NCBI GenBank assembly: GCA_038210415.1
Contig: JBBQWS010000047.1
Coordinates: forward strand, 1-26,270
Direction of reading: 5' to 3'
Length of the DNA stretch: 26,270 nt
Origin: JBBQWS01 sp038210415
Lineage (GTDB): Bacteria > Actinomycetota > Actinomycetes > Prado026
Shown here: piece after piece, positions 18,215-24,967 of the stretch
How positions within the stretch are numbered: position 1 is the stretch's first letter
Layout of the letters: every line of letters starts with the position of its first letter
Notes under the pieces: model-generated
What the model was told of the DNA's origin: nothing
The model's input: only the letters and a program-made list of their open reading frames with translations
Databases searched by the model: none
Position numbers and translations under genes: made by a program

Positions 18215-19518
18215 GCGAGCGCCCCCGCCAGCACCGTGGGCCGCCCGCGCAGGAACGTCGCCACGACCCGGGCCGGCAGCTCGCGACCACCGAACGGGGT
18301 GTTGCGGCTCTTCGAGGTCAGCTCGGCCGCGACGACGGTCCAGCGCGCGGACGGGTCGACCAGCACGAGGTTGGCCGGCTCACCGACCTCGAGCGGGCGA
18401 CCGTGCCCGGCCAGGCGACCGATCGCGGCCGGCCGAACCGACATGCGGTCGGCGACCCCGGCCCAGTCGAGCAGCCCGGTCGCGATCATCGCCTCGGCCA
18501 CGACGGCCAGCGCCGTCTCGAGCCCGACCATGCCCATCGCCGCCGCCGACCACTCGCAGTCCTTGTCCTCGACCGGGTGCGGGGCGTGGTCGGTCGCGAC
18601 GGCGTCGATGGTGCCGTCGGCCAGCCCCTGACGGACGGCCTCGACGTCGGCCTTGCTGCGCAACGGTGGGTTGACCTTGTACGCCGGGTCGTAGGTCGCG
18701 ACGAGGTCGTCGGTCAGCAGCAGGTGGTGCGGGGTGACCTCGGCCGTCACCTGCACCCCGCGCGACTTCGCCCAGCGGATCAGCTCGACCGACCCGGCGG
18801 TCGACACGTGGCACACGTGCAGCCGCGACCCCACGTGCTCGGCCAGGAGTACGTCACGGGCGATGATCGCCTCCTCGGCGACGGCTGGCCAGCCGCGCAG
18901 CCCCAGCACCCCTGACAGCGCGCCTTCGTTCATCTGGGCGTCCTCGGTGAGCCGGGGCTCCTGGGCGTGCTGGGCGACCACGCCGTCGAATGCCTTGACG
19001 TACTCCAGCGCCCGGCGCATCAGCACGGCGTCGCTGACGCACTTGCCGTCGTCTGAGAACACGCGGACCTGTGCAGCCGACGTGGCCATCGCCCCGAGCT
19101 CGGCGAGCTGGTGACCGTCGAGCCCCACGGTGACTGCGCCGACCGGCTGGACGTCGCAGAAGCCTGCCTCGCGGCCGAGCCGCCAGACCTGCTCGACCAC
19201 GCCGGCCGTGTCGGCGACGGGGTCGGTGTTGGCCATCGCGTGCACGGCGGTGAACCCCCCGAGCGCCGCCGCCCGGGTGCCGGAGACGACCGTCTCGGCG
19301 TCCTCGCGGCCCGGTTCGCGCAGGTGGGTGTGCAGGTCGACCAGACCCGGCAGAGCGATCAGACCGGCGGCGTCGAGCTCGGTCGCACCGGCCGCACCGT
19401 CCTCGCCGGCGAGCGAGCCGGGAGCGCCGGTCGCCGCGATCACTCCGTCGCGCACCAGCAGGTCAGCCGGCTCGTTGCCGAGAATCCGCGCGCCCTTGAT
19501 CAACCACGTGCCGCTCAT
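18211..19518 (-). CDS. pyrC: Dihydroorotase
   Basis: Cyclises carbamoyl aspartate to dihydroorotate, the third step of UMP synthesis. It has 435 aa, class I (long) type. The zinc-binding signature VDLHTHLREPGREDAET (60-76) carries His63 and His65 and the substrate-binding Arg67. Further metal and active-site motifs are VAQHAQEP, HVCHVSTAGSVELIR and the catalytic Asp in VATDHAPHPVEDK. The terminal FGGRELPARVVATFLRGRPV-like stretch is typical of the amidohydrolase family. The ATG at 19518 overlaps the pyrB stop (ATGA), and its stop overlaps the next start (GTGA). Confidence 0.97.
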   Translation of the reverse strand: MSGTWLIKGARILGNEPADLLVRDGVIAATGAPGSLAGEDGAAGATELDAAGLIALPGLVDLHTHLREPGREDAETVVSGTRAAALGGFTAVHAMANTDPVADTAGVVEQVWRLGREAGFCDVQPVGAVTVGLDGHQLAELGAMATSAAQVRVFSDDGKCVSDAVLMRRALEYVKAFDGVVAQHAQEPRLTEDAQMNEGALSGVLGLRGWPAVAEEAIIARDVLLAEHVGSRLHVCHVSTAGSVELIRWAKSRGVQVTAEVTPHHLLLTDDLVATYDPAYKVNPPLRSKADVEAVRQGLADGTIDAVATDHAPHPVEDKDCEWSAAAMGMVGLETALAVVAEAMIATGLLDWAGVADRMSVRPAAIGRLAGHGRPLEVGEPANLVLVDPSARWTVVAAELTSKSRNTPFGGRELPARVVATFLRGRPTVLAGALA

Positions 19519-20483
19519 GCCCCGACCTCCGCCGGCTCGGTCCCGATCGCGGACTGGCTGCCCCCGAGCAGGAGGTACAGCACGGCCATCCGCACGCTGA
19601 CGCCGTTGGCAACCTGCTCGACGATCGTCGAGCGCACCCCATCAGCCACCTCGGCGGCGATCTCCATGCCGCGGTTCATCGGACCCGGGTGCATCACGAT
19701 CGCGTGGTCCGGCAACGTCGCCGCGCGCTCGGTGTCGAGGCCGTACCGGCGGCTGTACTCGTTCGCGCTCGGGAAGTAGGCGTCCTTCATCCGTTCGCGC
19801 TGCACCCGAAGCATCATCACCGCGTCGCTCTTCGGCAGCGGGGCATCCAGGTCGTACGACACCGAGCACGGCCAGGTCTCGACGCCGACCGGCAGCAGGG
19901 TCGGCGGGGCCACCAGGGTCACCTCTGCGCCGAGCGTCGCGAGCAGCAGCACGTTCGAACGCGCGACCCGGCTGTGCAGGACGTCCCCGACGATCGTGAT
20001 CCGGCGGCCGGACAGGTCACCCCTGCCGCCGGCCAGGTGACGCCGCATCGTGAACGCGTCGAGCAACGCCTGGGTGGGGTGCTCGTGCGTTCCGTCTCCG
20101 GCGTTGACCACCGAGCCGCCCACCCAGCCGGAGTACGCCAGGCGGTGCGGCGCTCCGCTCGAGCCGTGCCGGATGACGACCGCGTCGGCGCCCATGGCCT
20201 CGAGGGTCAGCGCGGTGTCCTTCAGGCTCTCGCCCTTGGAGACGCTGGACCCCTTGGCCGAGAAGTTGATGACGTCAGCCGAGAGCCGCTTGGCTGCGGC
20301 CTCGAACGAGATCCGGGTGCGGGTGGAGTCTTCGAAGAACAGGTTGACCACCGTGCGCCCGCGAAGGGTGGGCAGCTTCTTGATCTCGCGGTTGGCCAGG
20401 GCCGCCATCTCGGCGGTCGTGTCGAGCACGAGCAGCGCGTCGTCGTACGTCAGGTCGGCGGCGGAAACCAGGTGGCGCTTCAT
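19515..20483 (-). CDS. pyrB: Aspartate carbamoyltransferase catalytic subunit
   Basis: Joins carbamoyl phosphate to aspartate, the committed step of pyrimidine synthesis. It has 322 aa. The carbamoyl-phosphate loop NLFFEDSTRTRISFE contains Ser53-Thr-Arg-Thr-Arg57. GDGTHEHPTQALLDAFT is the second phosphate-contact motif, and HPGPMNRGMEI lies in the aspartate domain. No pyrI regulatory subunit is present, so control is expected through PyrR and feedback elsewhere. The ATG at 20483 overlaps the pyrR stop (ATGA). In several bacteria such catalytic trimers pair with dihydroorotase, and the pyrB-pyrC adjacency would fit that, but this is inference. Confidence 0.97.
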   Translation of the reverse strand: MKRHLVSAADLTYDDALLVLDTTAEMAALANREIKKLPTLRGRTVVNLFFEDSTRTRISFEAAAKRLSADVINFSAKGSSVSKGESLKDTALTLEAMGADAVVIRHGSSGAPHRLAYSGWVGGSVVNAGDGTHEHPTQALLDAFTMRRHLAGGRGDLSGRRITIVGDVLHSRVARSNVLLLATLGAEVTLVAPPTLLPVGVETWPCSVSYDLDAPLPKSDAVMMLRVQRERMKDAYFPSANEYSRRYGLDTERAATLPDHAIVMHPGPMNRGMEIAAEVADGVRSTIVEQVANGVSVRMAVLYLLLGGSQSAIGTEPAEVGA

Positions 20484-21064
20484 GAGGTCCTCTCTCCGAC
20501 CTGACCGAGGAGCACGGCGTCGCGCCCGTCGTGCTCCTCCAGCAGGACCCGGACGGTCTCCTGGGTCGAGGTCGGCAGGTTCTTGCCCACGAAGTCGGCT
20601 CGGATCGGGAGCTCGCGGTGGCCCCGGTCGACCAGGACGGCGAGCTGCACGGACCGCGGGCGTCCGATGTCATTCAGCGCGTCCAGGGCGGCCCGCACGG
20701 TGCGGCCGGAGAACAGCACGTCGTCGACCAGCACCACGACCGTGCCGTCGATACCGCCCACCGGCACCTCGGTGCGCTCGAGGGCCCTGGCCGGGTGCAG
20801 CCGCAGGTCGTCGCGGTACATCGTGATGTCGAGCGAGCCGACCGGCACCTCGACGCCTTCGACGGCCGCGATCCGGGCCGCGAGCCGACGGGCCAGCGGG
20901 ACCCCGCGGGTGGGTATGCCGAGCAGGACGACGCCCGCAGCACCCTTGTTGCGTTCGATGATCTCGTGCGCGATGCGGGTCAGGGCACGGCTGACATCAG
21001 CCGGTTCCAAGACCTCGCGCGCCTTCGCCGGGTCGAGCCCAGCGGTACCGGTCGGGGGCGTCAT
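20480..21064 (-). CDS. pyrR: PyrR: pyr operon RNA-binding regulator / uracil phosphoribosyltransferase
   Basis: Uridine-nucleotide-sensing RNA-binding protein that represses the pyr operon, usually with uracil phosphoribosyltransferase activity. It has 194 aa. The PRPP-binding signature VVVLVDDVLFSGRTVRAALD covers about 109-128. Other family hallmarks are GVVLLGIPTRGVPLARRLA (44-62) and SLDITMYRDDL (77-87), whose arginine-rich surroundings contact RNA in Bacillus. It is first in the operon. ATG at 21064; AAGGAGG (complement of 21077-21083) is the Shine-Dalgarno, 12 bases away, and a second purine run (GAGGG) sits closer. The Shine-Dalgarno lies in the candidate PyrR hairpin, implying translational self-repression. 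Confidence 0.96.
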   Translation of the reverse strand: MTPPTGTAGLDPAKAREVLEPADVSRALTRIAHEIIERNKGAAGVVLLGIPTRGVPLARRLAARIAAVEGVEVPVGSLDITMYRDDLRLHPARALERTEVPVGGIDGTVVVLVDDVLFSGRTVRAALDALNDIGRPRSVQLAVLVDRGHRELPIRADFVGKNLPTSTQETVRVLLEEHDGRDAVLLGQVGERTS

Positions 21065-21076
21065 GATCCCTCAGGA

Positions 21077-21114
21077 CCTCCTTCCCCGCCTCGCAGGACG
21101 GGTCGTTAAAGGAT
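21077..21114 (-). promoter_or_regulatory. PyrR-binding RNA leader hairpin over the pyrR ribosome binding site
   Basis: On the minus strand the leader reads ATCCTTTAACGACCCG, then the loop region TCCTGCGAGG, then CGGGGAAGGAGG. The lower stem pairs CCTT with AAGG, the upper stem pairs CCCG with CGGG, and the tip CCtgcgaGG matches the CCnGnGAGG-type tip of known PyrR binding loops (CCAGAGAGG in Bacillus, from memory). Its 3' side contains the Shine-Dalgarno AAGGAGG, so a stabilised hairpin would block pyrR translation. No terminator with a T-run follows, which favours translational repression over attenuation. By coupling across the overlapping junctions, one hairpin could control the whole pyr block. 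Confidence 0.75.
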
Positions 21115-21128
21115 GTCGGACGACGGTC

Positions 21129-21134
21129 ACGCTA
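21129..21134 (-). promoter_or_regulatory. Possible pyrR -10 element
   Basis: The minus strand reads TAGCGT (TAnnnT) about 64 bases before the pyrR ATG. Transcription would begin near 21122, just upstream of the PyrR hairpin, as expected for a short regulated leader. No convincing -35 hexamer is seen, so support is weak. Confidence 0.3.
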
Positions 21135-21191
21135 GCAGGGCCGAAGCGATGACCCCTCATCCTCCGAACGGTCTGACTGTGGGTGCATTCC

Positions 21192-21221
21192 TTGACGCTC
21201 GGTGGTCACGCTCCGTAACGT
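21192..21221 (+). promoter_or_regulatory. bldD promoter
   Basis: TTGACG (21192-21197), an 18-base spacer, then TAACGT (21216-21221): a good match to the actinobacterial housekeeping sigma pattern TTGAC-n18-TAnnnT. Transcription would start near 21228, about 59 bases before the bldD ATG. The spacer and -10 overlap the BldD-box-like site at 21205-21219, consistent with autorepression. Confidence 0.7.
21205..21219. promoter_or_regulatory. BldD-box-like operator
   Basis: GTCACGCTCCGTAAC matches 8 of the 9 defined positions of the BldD consensus nTnACnC(A/T)GnGTnAn as I remember it (one G is C). It covers the end of the spacer and most of the -10 of the bldD promoter. Streptomyces BldD represses its own gene from a site in the same region. 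A second half-site GGTCACGCT lies at 21125-21133, beside the possible pyrR -10. Confidence 0.6.
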
Positions 21222-21239
21222 CACAGTCCGCTGCTCGTG

Positions 21240-21258
21240 CGACCACGGACCGTGGTCG
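21240..21258. promoter_or_regulatory. Near-perfect 19-bp dyad in the bldD leader
   Basis: CGACCACGGACCGTGGTCG has two perfect 9-base arms around a single central A. It lies about 12 bases after the predicted bldD start site and 28 bases before the ATG. A one-base loop makes a full hairpin strained, so a DNA operator is as likely as an RNA structure. It does not match the BldD consensus. Confidence 0.5.
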
Positions 21259-21286
21259 GGTAGCGGTCAAGTGGGGGTTGTGCACC

Positions 21287-21781
21287 ATGCCATCCGACTA
21301 CGCCCGCGCGCTGGGATCTCGTCTGCGCGCCATCCGCACCCAACAGGGTCTGTCGCTGCACGGAGTCGAGGAGAAGTCGCTGGGCCGCTGGAAGGCCGTC
21401 GTCGTCGGCTCGTACGAGCGCGGCGACCGCTCGGTCACCGTCCAGAAGCTCGCCGAGCTGGCCGACTTCTACGGCGTACCCGTCGGCGAGCTCCTGCCCG
21501 GAGCCGGCCCCGCCGGCGCCAACGAGCCGCCGCCCCGCATGGTCCTCGACCTCGAGCGGTTGTCCGTCGTCCCGGCCGAGAAGGCCGGCCCGCTGGCGCG
21601 TTACGTGTCGACGATCCAGAGCCAGCGCGGCGACTACAACGGCAAGGTGCTCTCGGTCCGCCAGGACGACCTGCGCACCCTTGCCGTCATCTACGACACC
21701 TCGCCCGGAGTGATCGTCGAGCAGTTCATCGGCTGGGGCGTGCTGAACCCCGAGGCCCGCCGCGCCCTCCCCCTCGACTAG
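21287..21781 (+). CDS. bldD: BldD-family c-di-GMP-responsive transcriptional regulator
   Basis: In Streptomyces, BldD represses sporulation genes during vegetative growth and dimerises through a c-di-GMP tetramer. It has 164 aa from the ATG at 21287 (MPSDYARALGSRLRAIRTQQ). Residues 8-70 form the XRE-type helix-turn-helix, with SLHGVEEKSLGRWKAVVVGS nearly as in Streptomyces. The C-terminal domain keeps the c-di-GMP signature RGD-x8-RQDD with Arg114, Asp116, Arg125 and Asp128, at the same positions as the Streptomyces protein, so c-di-GMP control is likely. Upstream in-frame codons lack homology. In Streptomyces it also neighbours pyrR (SCO1489/SCO1488, from memory). A promoter and likely autoregulatory site precede it. 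Confidence 0.95.
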   Translation: MPSDYARALGSRLRAIRTQQGLSLHGVEEKSLGRWKAVVVGSYERGDRSVTVQKLAELADFYGVPVGELLPGAGPAGANEPPPRMVLDLERLSVVPAEKAGPLARYVSTIQSQRGDYNGKVLSVRQDDLRTLAVIYDTSPGVIVEQFIGWGVLNPEARRALPLD

Positions 21782-21832
21782 CCGCCGCGCCCGCAGCCGG
21801 CCCCGCCGACCCCTCGCGCGCTCCCCTTTCCC

Positions 21833-22004
21833 CCACAAGGGACCCCTGATGCCACTAGACCGAGTTCTGGTGACACTCACGGTTCCAGACGGTCGCGGGA
21901 GCTCGCGACGTGGTCGATGCGTATCGGAGGCGGACCGGCGCGCCCAGACCCCGACCATGACTGCCGCGGAACCTTGATCTAGTGGCATCAGGGGTCCCCT
22001 GTGG
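21833..22004. repeat. Long inverted repeat (27-bp arms) between convergent bldD and pyk
   Basis: The arms lie at 21833-21859 and 21978-22004; 26 of 27 positions are complementary. The shared core runs GGGACCCCTGATGCCACTAG. The 118-base interior is itself structured: GGTTCC (21881-21886) can pair with GGAACC (21968-21973), and GTCGCG (21892-21897) with CGCGAC (21904-21909). It starts 52 bases after the bldD stop and ends 37 bases before the pyk stop. It could be a bidirectional transcription terminator or a small non-autonomous mobile element (MITE-like); no T-run and no target duplication are visible, so neither is settled. No coding sequence lies within it. Confidence 0.85.
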
Positions 22005-22041
22005 CGCGAGGGGGGCGGGGAGGGCTGGGGCTAGCGGCGGG

Positions 22042-23487
22042 CTAGGGGGTGTGGTACGCGGCGGCGACGCCGCTGATCGCGTCGCCGATCACGTGCACCC
22101 GCAGCGCGTTCGTCGAACCGGGGATGCCCGGAGGCGCACCCGCGACGATGACCACGTGGTCACCCGGGGTACACCGGTCGAGCCCGGACAACGCGGAGTC
22201 GACCTGACGGACCATGTCGTCGGTGTGGGTGACCGTCGGAACGAGGAACGTCTCGACGCCCCAGCACAGCGCGAGCTGGCTGCGGACCGACGGCGTCGGG
22301 GTGAACGCCAGCAACGGGATCGGCGATCGGTGCCGGGCCAGCCGCTGCGCCGACGAGCCGGTCTGCGTGAAGGCAACGAGAAACTTCGCGTCGACGATCT
22401 CACCGACATTGGCCGCCGCGCGGCAGATCGCCCCGGCCTTCGACGTCGGCTTGCCGCCCAGCGCGGGCAGGTCGACCAGCGATTGCTGCTCGACCGCCTC
22501 GACGATGCGGGCCATCGTCAGCACGGCCTCGATCGGGTATCGGCCGACCGACGTCTCACCGGAGAGCATCACCGCGTCGGCGCCGTCGAGGACCGCATTG
22601 GCGACGTCGGAGGCCTCGGCCCGGGTCGGGCGGGAGGCACCGATCATCGACTCGAGCATCTGGGTCGCCACGATCACCGGCTTCGCGGCCGCCCGGGCGA
22701 GCTTGACGGCCCGCTTCTGGACGATCGGGACCTCTTCGAGCGGGAGCTCCACGCCGAGGTCACCGCGCGCGACCATGATGCCGTCGAACGCCGCGATGAT
22801 GGCGGGGAGGTTCTCGACCGCCTGCGGCTTCTCGATCTTCGCGATGACGGGGAGCCGCACGCCCTCCTCGTCCATGATCTTGTGGACGTCGTCGATGTCG
22901 GAAGCGTTGCGCACGAACGACAACGCGATGAGGTCGGCCCCGATGCGCAGCGCCCAGCGGAGGTCGTCGATGTCCTTCTCGGACATCGCGGGCACACTGA
23001 CGGCCACCCCCGGCAGGTTGATCCCCTTGTGGTCGGAGACCATGCCGCCCTCGATGACGCGGGTGATCACCCGCGAGCCGACGACCTCGGTGGCCTCGAG
23101 GCAGACCTTGCCGTCGTCGATCAGGATCCGGTCGCCCGGCCGGACGTCGCCCGGGAGCCCCTTGTACGTGGTACCGACCATGTCCTCGTCGCCCTCGACT
23201 TCGTCGGTGGTGATCGTGAACGTGTCGCCGGCGGTGAGCAGCACCGGACCGGCCGCGAAGTTGCCGGTGCGGATCTTGGGGCCCTGCAGGTCCACGAGGA
23301 TCCCGACGCCCCGCCCGCTCTCGTCGGAGGCCTGCCGGACGTTGCGGTAGACCTCCTCGTGGTCGGAGTAGGCCCCGTGCGAGAGGTTGAGTCGGGCGAC
23401 GTCCATGCCGGCCGCGACGAGGTCACGGACGCCCGTGATGCTGGATGTGGCCGGACCGAGGGTGCAGACGATCTTGGCGCGACGCAT
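22042..23487 (-). CDS. pyk: Pyruvate kinase
   Basis: Last glycolytic step: phosphoenolpyruvate plus ADP to pyruvate plus ATP. It has 481 aa, full length. MRRAKIVCTLGPATSS opens the barrel; RLNLSHG and VDLQGPKIRTG carry substrate and cation contacts. The B domain occupies about 70-170. VIAKIEKPQAVEN carries the catalytic lysine, and MVARGDLGVELP and the SRPTRAEASDVANAVLDG signature follow. The C-terminal effector domain spans about 350-480. ATG at 23487 with a weak AGGG upstream. It begins 28 bases after the gltD stop on the same strand, so it may be read with gltBD; a separate promoter inside the end of gltD cannot be excluded. Confidence 0.97.
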   Translation of the reverse strand: MRRAKIVCTLGPATSSITGVRDLVAAGMDVARLNLSHGAYSDHEEVYRNVRQASDESGRGVGILVDLQGPKIRTGNFAAGPVLLTAGDTFTITTDEVEGDEDMVGTTYKGLPGDVRPGDRILIDDGKVCLEATEVVGSRVITRVIEGGMVSDHKGINLPGVAVSVPAMSEKDIDDLRWALRIGADLIALSFVRNASDIDDVHKIMDEEGVRLPVIAKIEKPQAVENLPAIIAAFDGIMVARGDLGVELPLEEVPIVQKRAVKLARAAAKPVIVATQMLESMIGASRPTRAEASDVANAVLDGADAVMLSGETSVGRYPIEAVLTMARIVEAVEQQSLVDLPALGGKPTSKAGAICRAAANVGEIVDAKFLVAFTQTGSSAQRLARHRSPIPLLAFTPTPSVRSQLALCWGVETFLVPTVTHTDDMVRQVDSALSGLDRCTPGDHVVIVAGAPPGIPGSTNALRVHVIGDAISGVAAAYHTP

Positions 23488-23515
23488 GTCGTGAACCCTA
23501 TCGAGTAGCCGGGAC

Positions 23516-24967
23516 CTAGACGGTGAGCGGTCGATCGGTCGGCCGGATCGGGGCCGGCAGGTTCGTCTCCCCCATCAGGAAGCGGTCGACGGCAGATGCC
23601 GCGGCCCGACCCTCCGCGATGGCCCAGACGATCAGGGACTGGCCGCGACCGGCGTCGCCGGCCACGAACACACCCTCGACCCCGGACTGGTACGACGCGT
23701 CGCGGCTGATGGCCCCGCGCGGGTCGAGCTCGACCCCGAGCTGGTCGAGCAGCCCCCCTTGCTCCGGACCGGTGAAGCCCATCGCCAGCAGCACGAGGTC
23801 GGCCGCCAGCTCGTGGACGCTGCCGGCGACCTCCTCGAACCGCCCGTCGACCATGGCGACCTCGACCAGCTCCAGCGCCCGGACCCGGCCACCGTCGCCG
23901 AGGAACCCGCGCGTGTTGACGGCGAACACACGTTCGCCGCCCTCCTCGTGCGCGCTGCTCGTCCGGTACACCATCGGGTACGTCGGCCAGGGTGCGGAAG
24001 CCGGCCGCTGCTGCGGCGGACGCGGCATGATCTCCAGCTGCGTGACCGAGGCCGCGCCCTGCCGCAGCGACGTGCCGAGACAGTCCGCGCCGGTGTCGCC
24101 GCCGCCGAGGATGACGACGTGGCGGCCGCGTGCGCTGATGGGCGCCGCGGCCAGATCGCCCTCCTGCACCCGGTTGGCGTACGGCAGGAACTCCATCGCC
24201 TGGTGGATTCCGGCGAGCTCACGGCCGCGTACGTCGAGGTCGCGCCACTGCGTCGCACCGACGGCGAGGACGACCGCGTCGTACCGCTGACGCAGCTCGT
24301 GCGCGGTGATGTCGACACCGACGGCGACGCTCGGACGGAACTTCGTCCCTTCGGCGGCCATCTGCTCAAGCCTCCGGTCGAGGTGCGACTTCTCCATCTT
24401 GAACTCGGGGATGCCGTAGCGGAGCAGGCCGCCGATGCGGTCGGCCCGCTCGTACACGGCGACGGTGTGCCCGGCGCGCGTGAGCTGCTGCGCGACCGCG
24501 AGGCCCGCCGGCCCGGACCCGACAACGGCGACGGTCTTGCCCGACAGCCGGGACGGCGGCTGAGGGGTGACCCATCCGTTGGCCCAGGCTTGGTCGATGA
24601 TCGACACCTCGACCTGCTTGATCGTCACCGGGTCCGCGTTGATGCCCAGGACGCAGGCGGTCTCGCACGGCGCGGGACACAGCCGGCCGGTGAACTCCGG
24701 GAAGTTGTTGGTGGCGTGCAGCCGTTCGATGGCGCCCGCGCCGTCGCCGCGCCAAGTCAGGTCGTTCCACTCGGGGATCAGGTTCCCGAGCGGACAACCG
24801 TTGTGGCAGAACGGGATCCCGCAGTCCATGCAACGCCCGGCCTGCGCCTTGAGTGCTCCGCCCGGCATGGGCTCGTAGACCTCGCGCCAGTCGGAGATGC
24901 GGATGTCGACGGGCCGCCGGGGCGGCAGCTCGCGCGGGGTCGTGAGGAACCCCTTCGGGTCAGCCAC
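23516..24967 (-). CDS. gltD: Glutamate synthase small (beta) subunit
   Basis: NADPH-dependent FAD protein that passes electrons to GltB for making glutamate from glutamine and 2-oxoglutarate. It has 483 aa from the GTG at 24967. The N-terminal iron-sulfur region has CMDCGIPFCHNGCPLG (Cys46, 49, 54, 58) and RLCPAPCETACVLG (Cys97, 101, 105). The FAD site is AVVGSGPAGLAVAQQL (148-162) and the NADPH site is VVILGGGDTGADCLG. The C-terminal GVFVAGDAGRGQSLIVWAI completes FAD binding. The open frame extends 39 codons upstream, inside gltB, without homology. The GTG overlaps the gltB stop by 8 bases (GTGGCTGA), giving coupled translation. Confidence 0.97.
   Translation of the reverse strand: MADPKGFLTTPRELPPRRPVDIRISDWREVYEPMPGGALKAQAGRCMDCGIPFCHNGCPLGNLIPEWNDLTWRGDGAGAIERLHATNNFPEFTGRLCPAPCETACVLGINADPVTIKQVEVSIIDQAWANGWVTPQPPSRLSGKTVAVVGSGPAGLAVAQQLTRAGHTVAVYERADRIGGLLRYGIPEFKMEKSHLDRRLEQMAAEGTKFRPSVAVGVDITAHELRQRYDAVVLAVGATQWRDLDVRGRELAGIHQAMEFLPYANRVQEGDLAAAPISARGRHVVILGGGDTGADCLGTSLRQGAASVTQLEIMPRPPQQRPASAPWPTYPMVYRTSSAHEEGGERVFAVNTRGFLGDGGRVRALELVEVAMVDGRFEEVAGSVHELAADLVLLAMGFTGPEQGGLLDQLGVELDPRGAISRDASYQSGVEGVFVAGDAGRGQSLIVWAIAEGRAAASAVDRFLMGETNLPAPIRPTDRPLTV

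Noticed and set aside
21065..21145. Transcription attenuator (terminator/antiterminator) in the pyrR leader
   Set aside because: There is no second hairpin with a T-run between the PyrR loop and the start codon, so translational repression fits better.
21989..22001. Short perfect dyad CAGGGGTCCCCTG as a stand-alone terminator
   Set aside because: The stem is only 6 bp, there is no T-run, and it is part of the larger inverted repeat.
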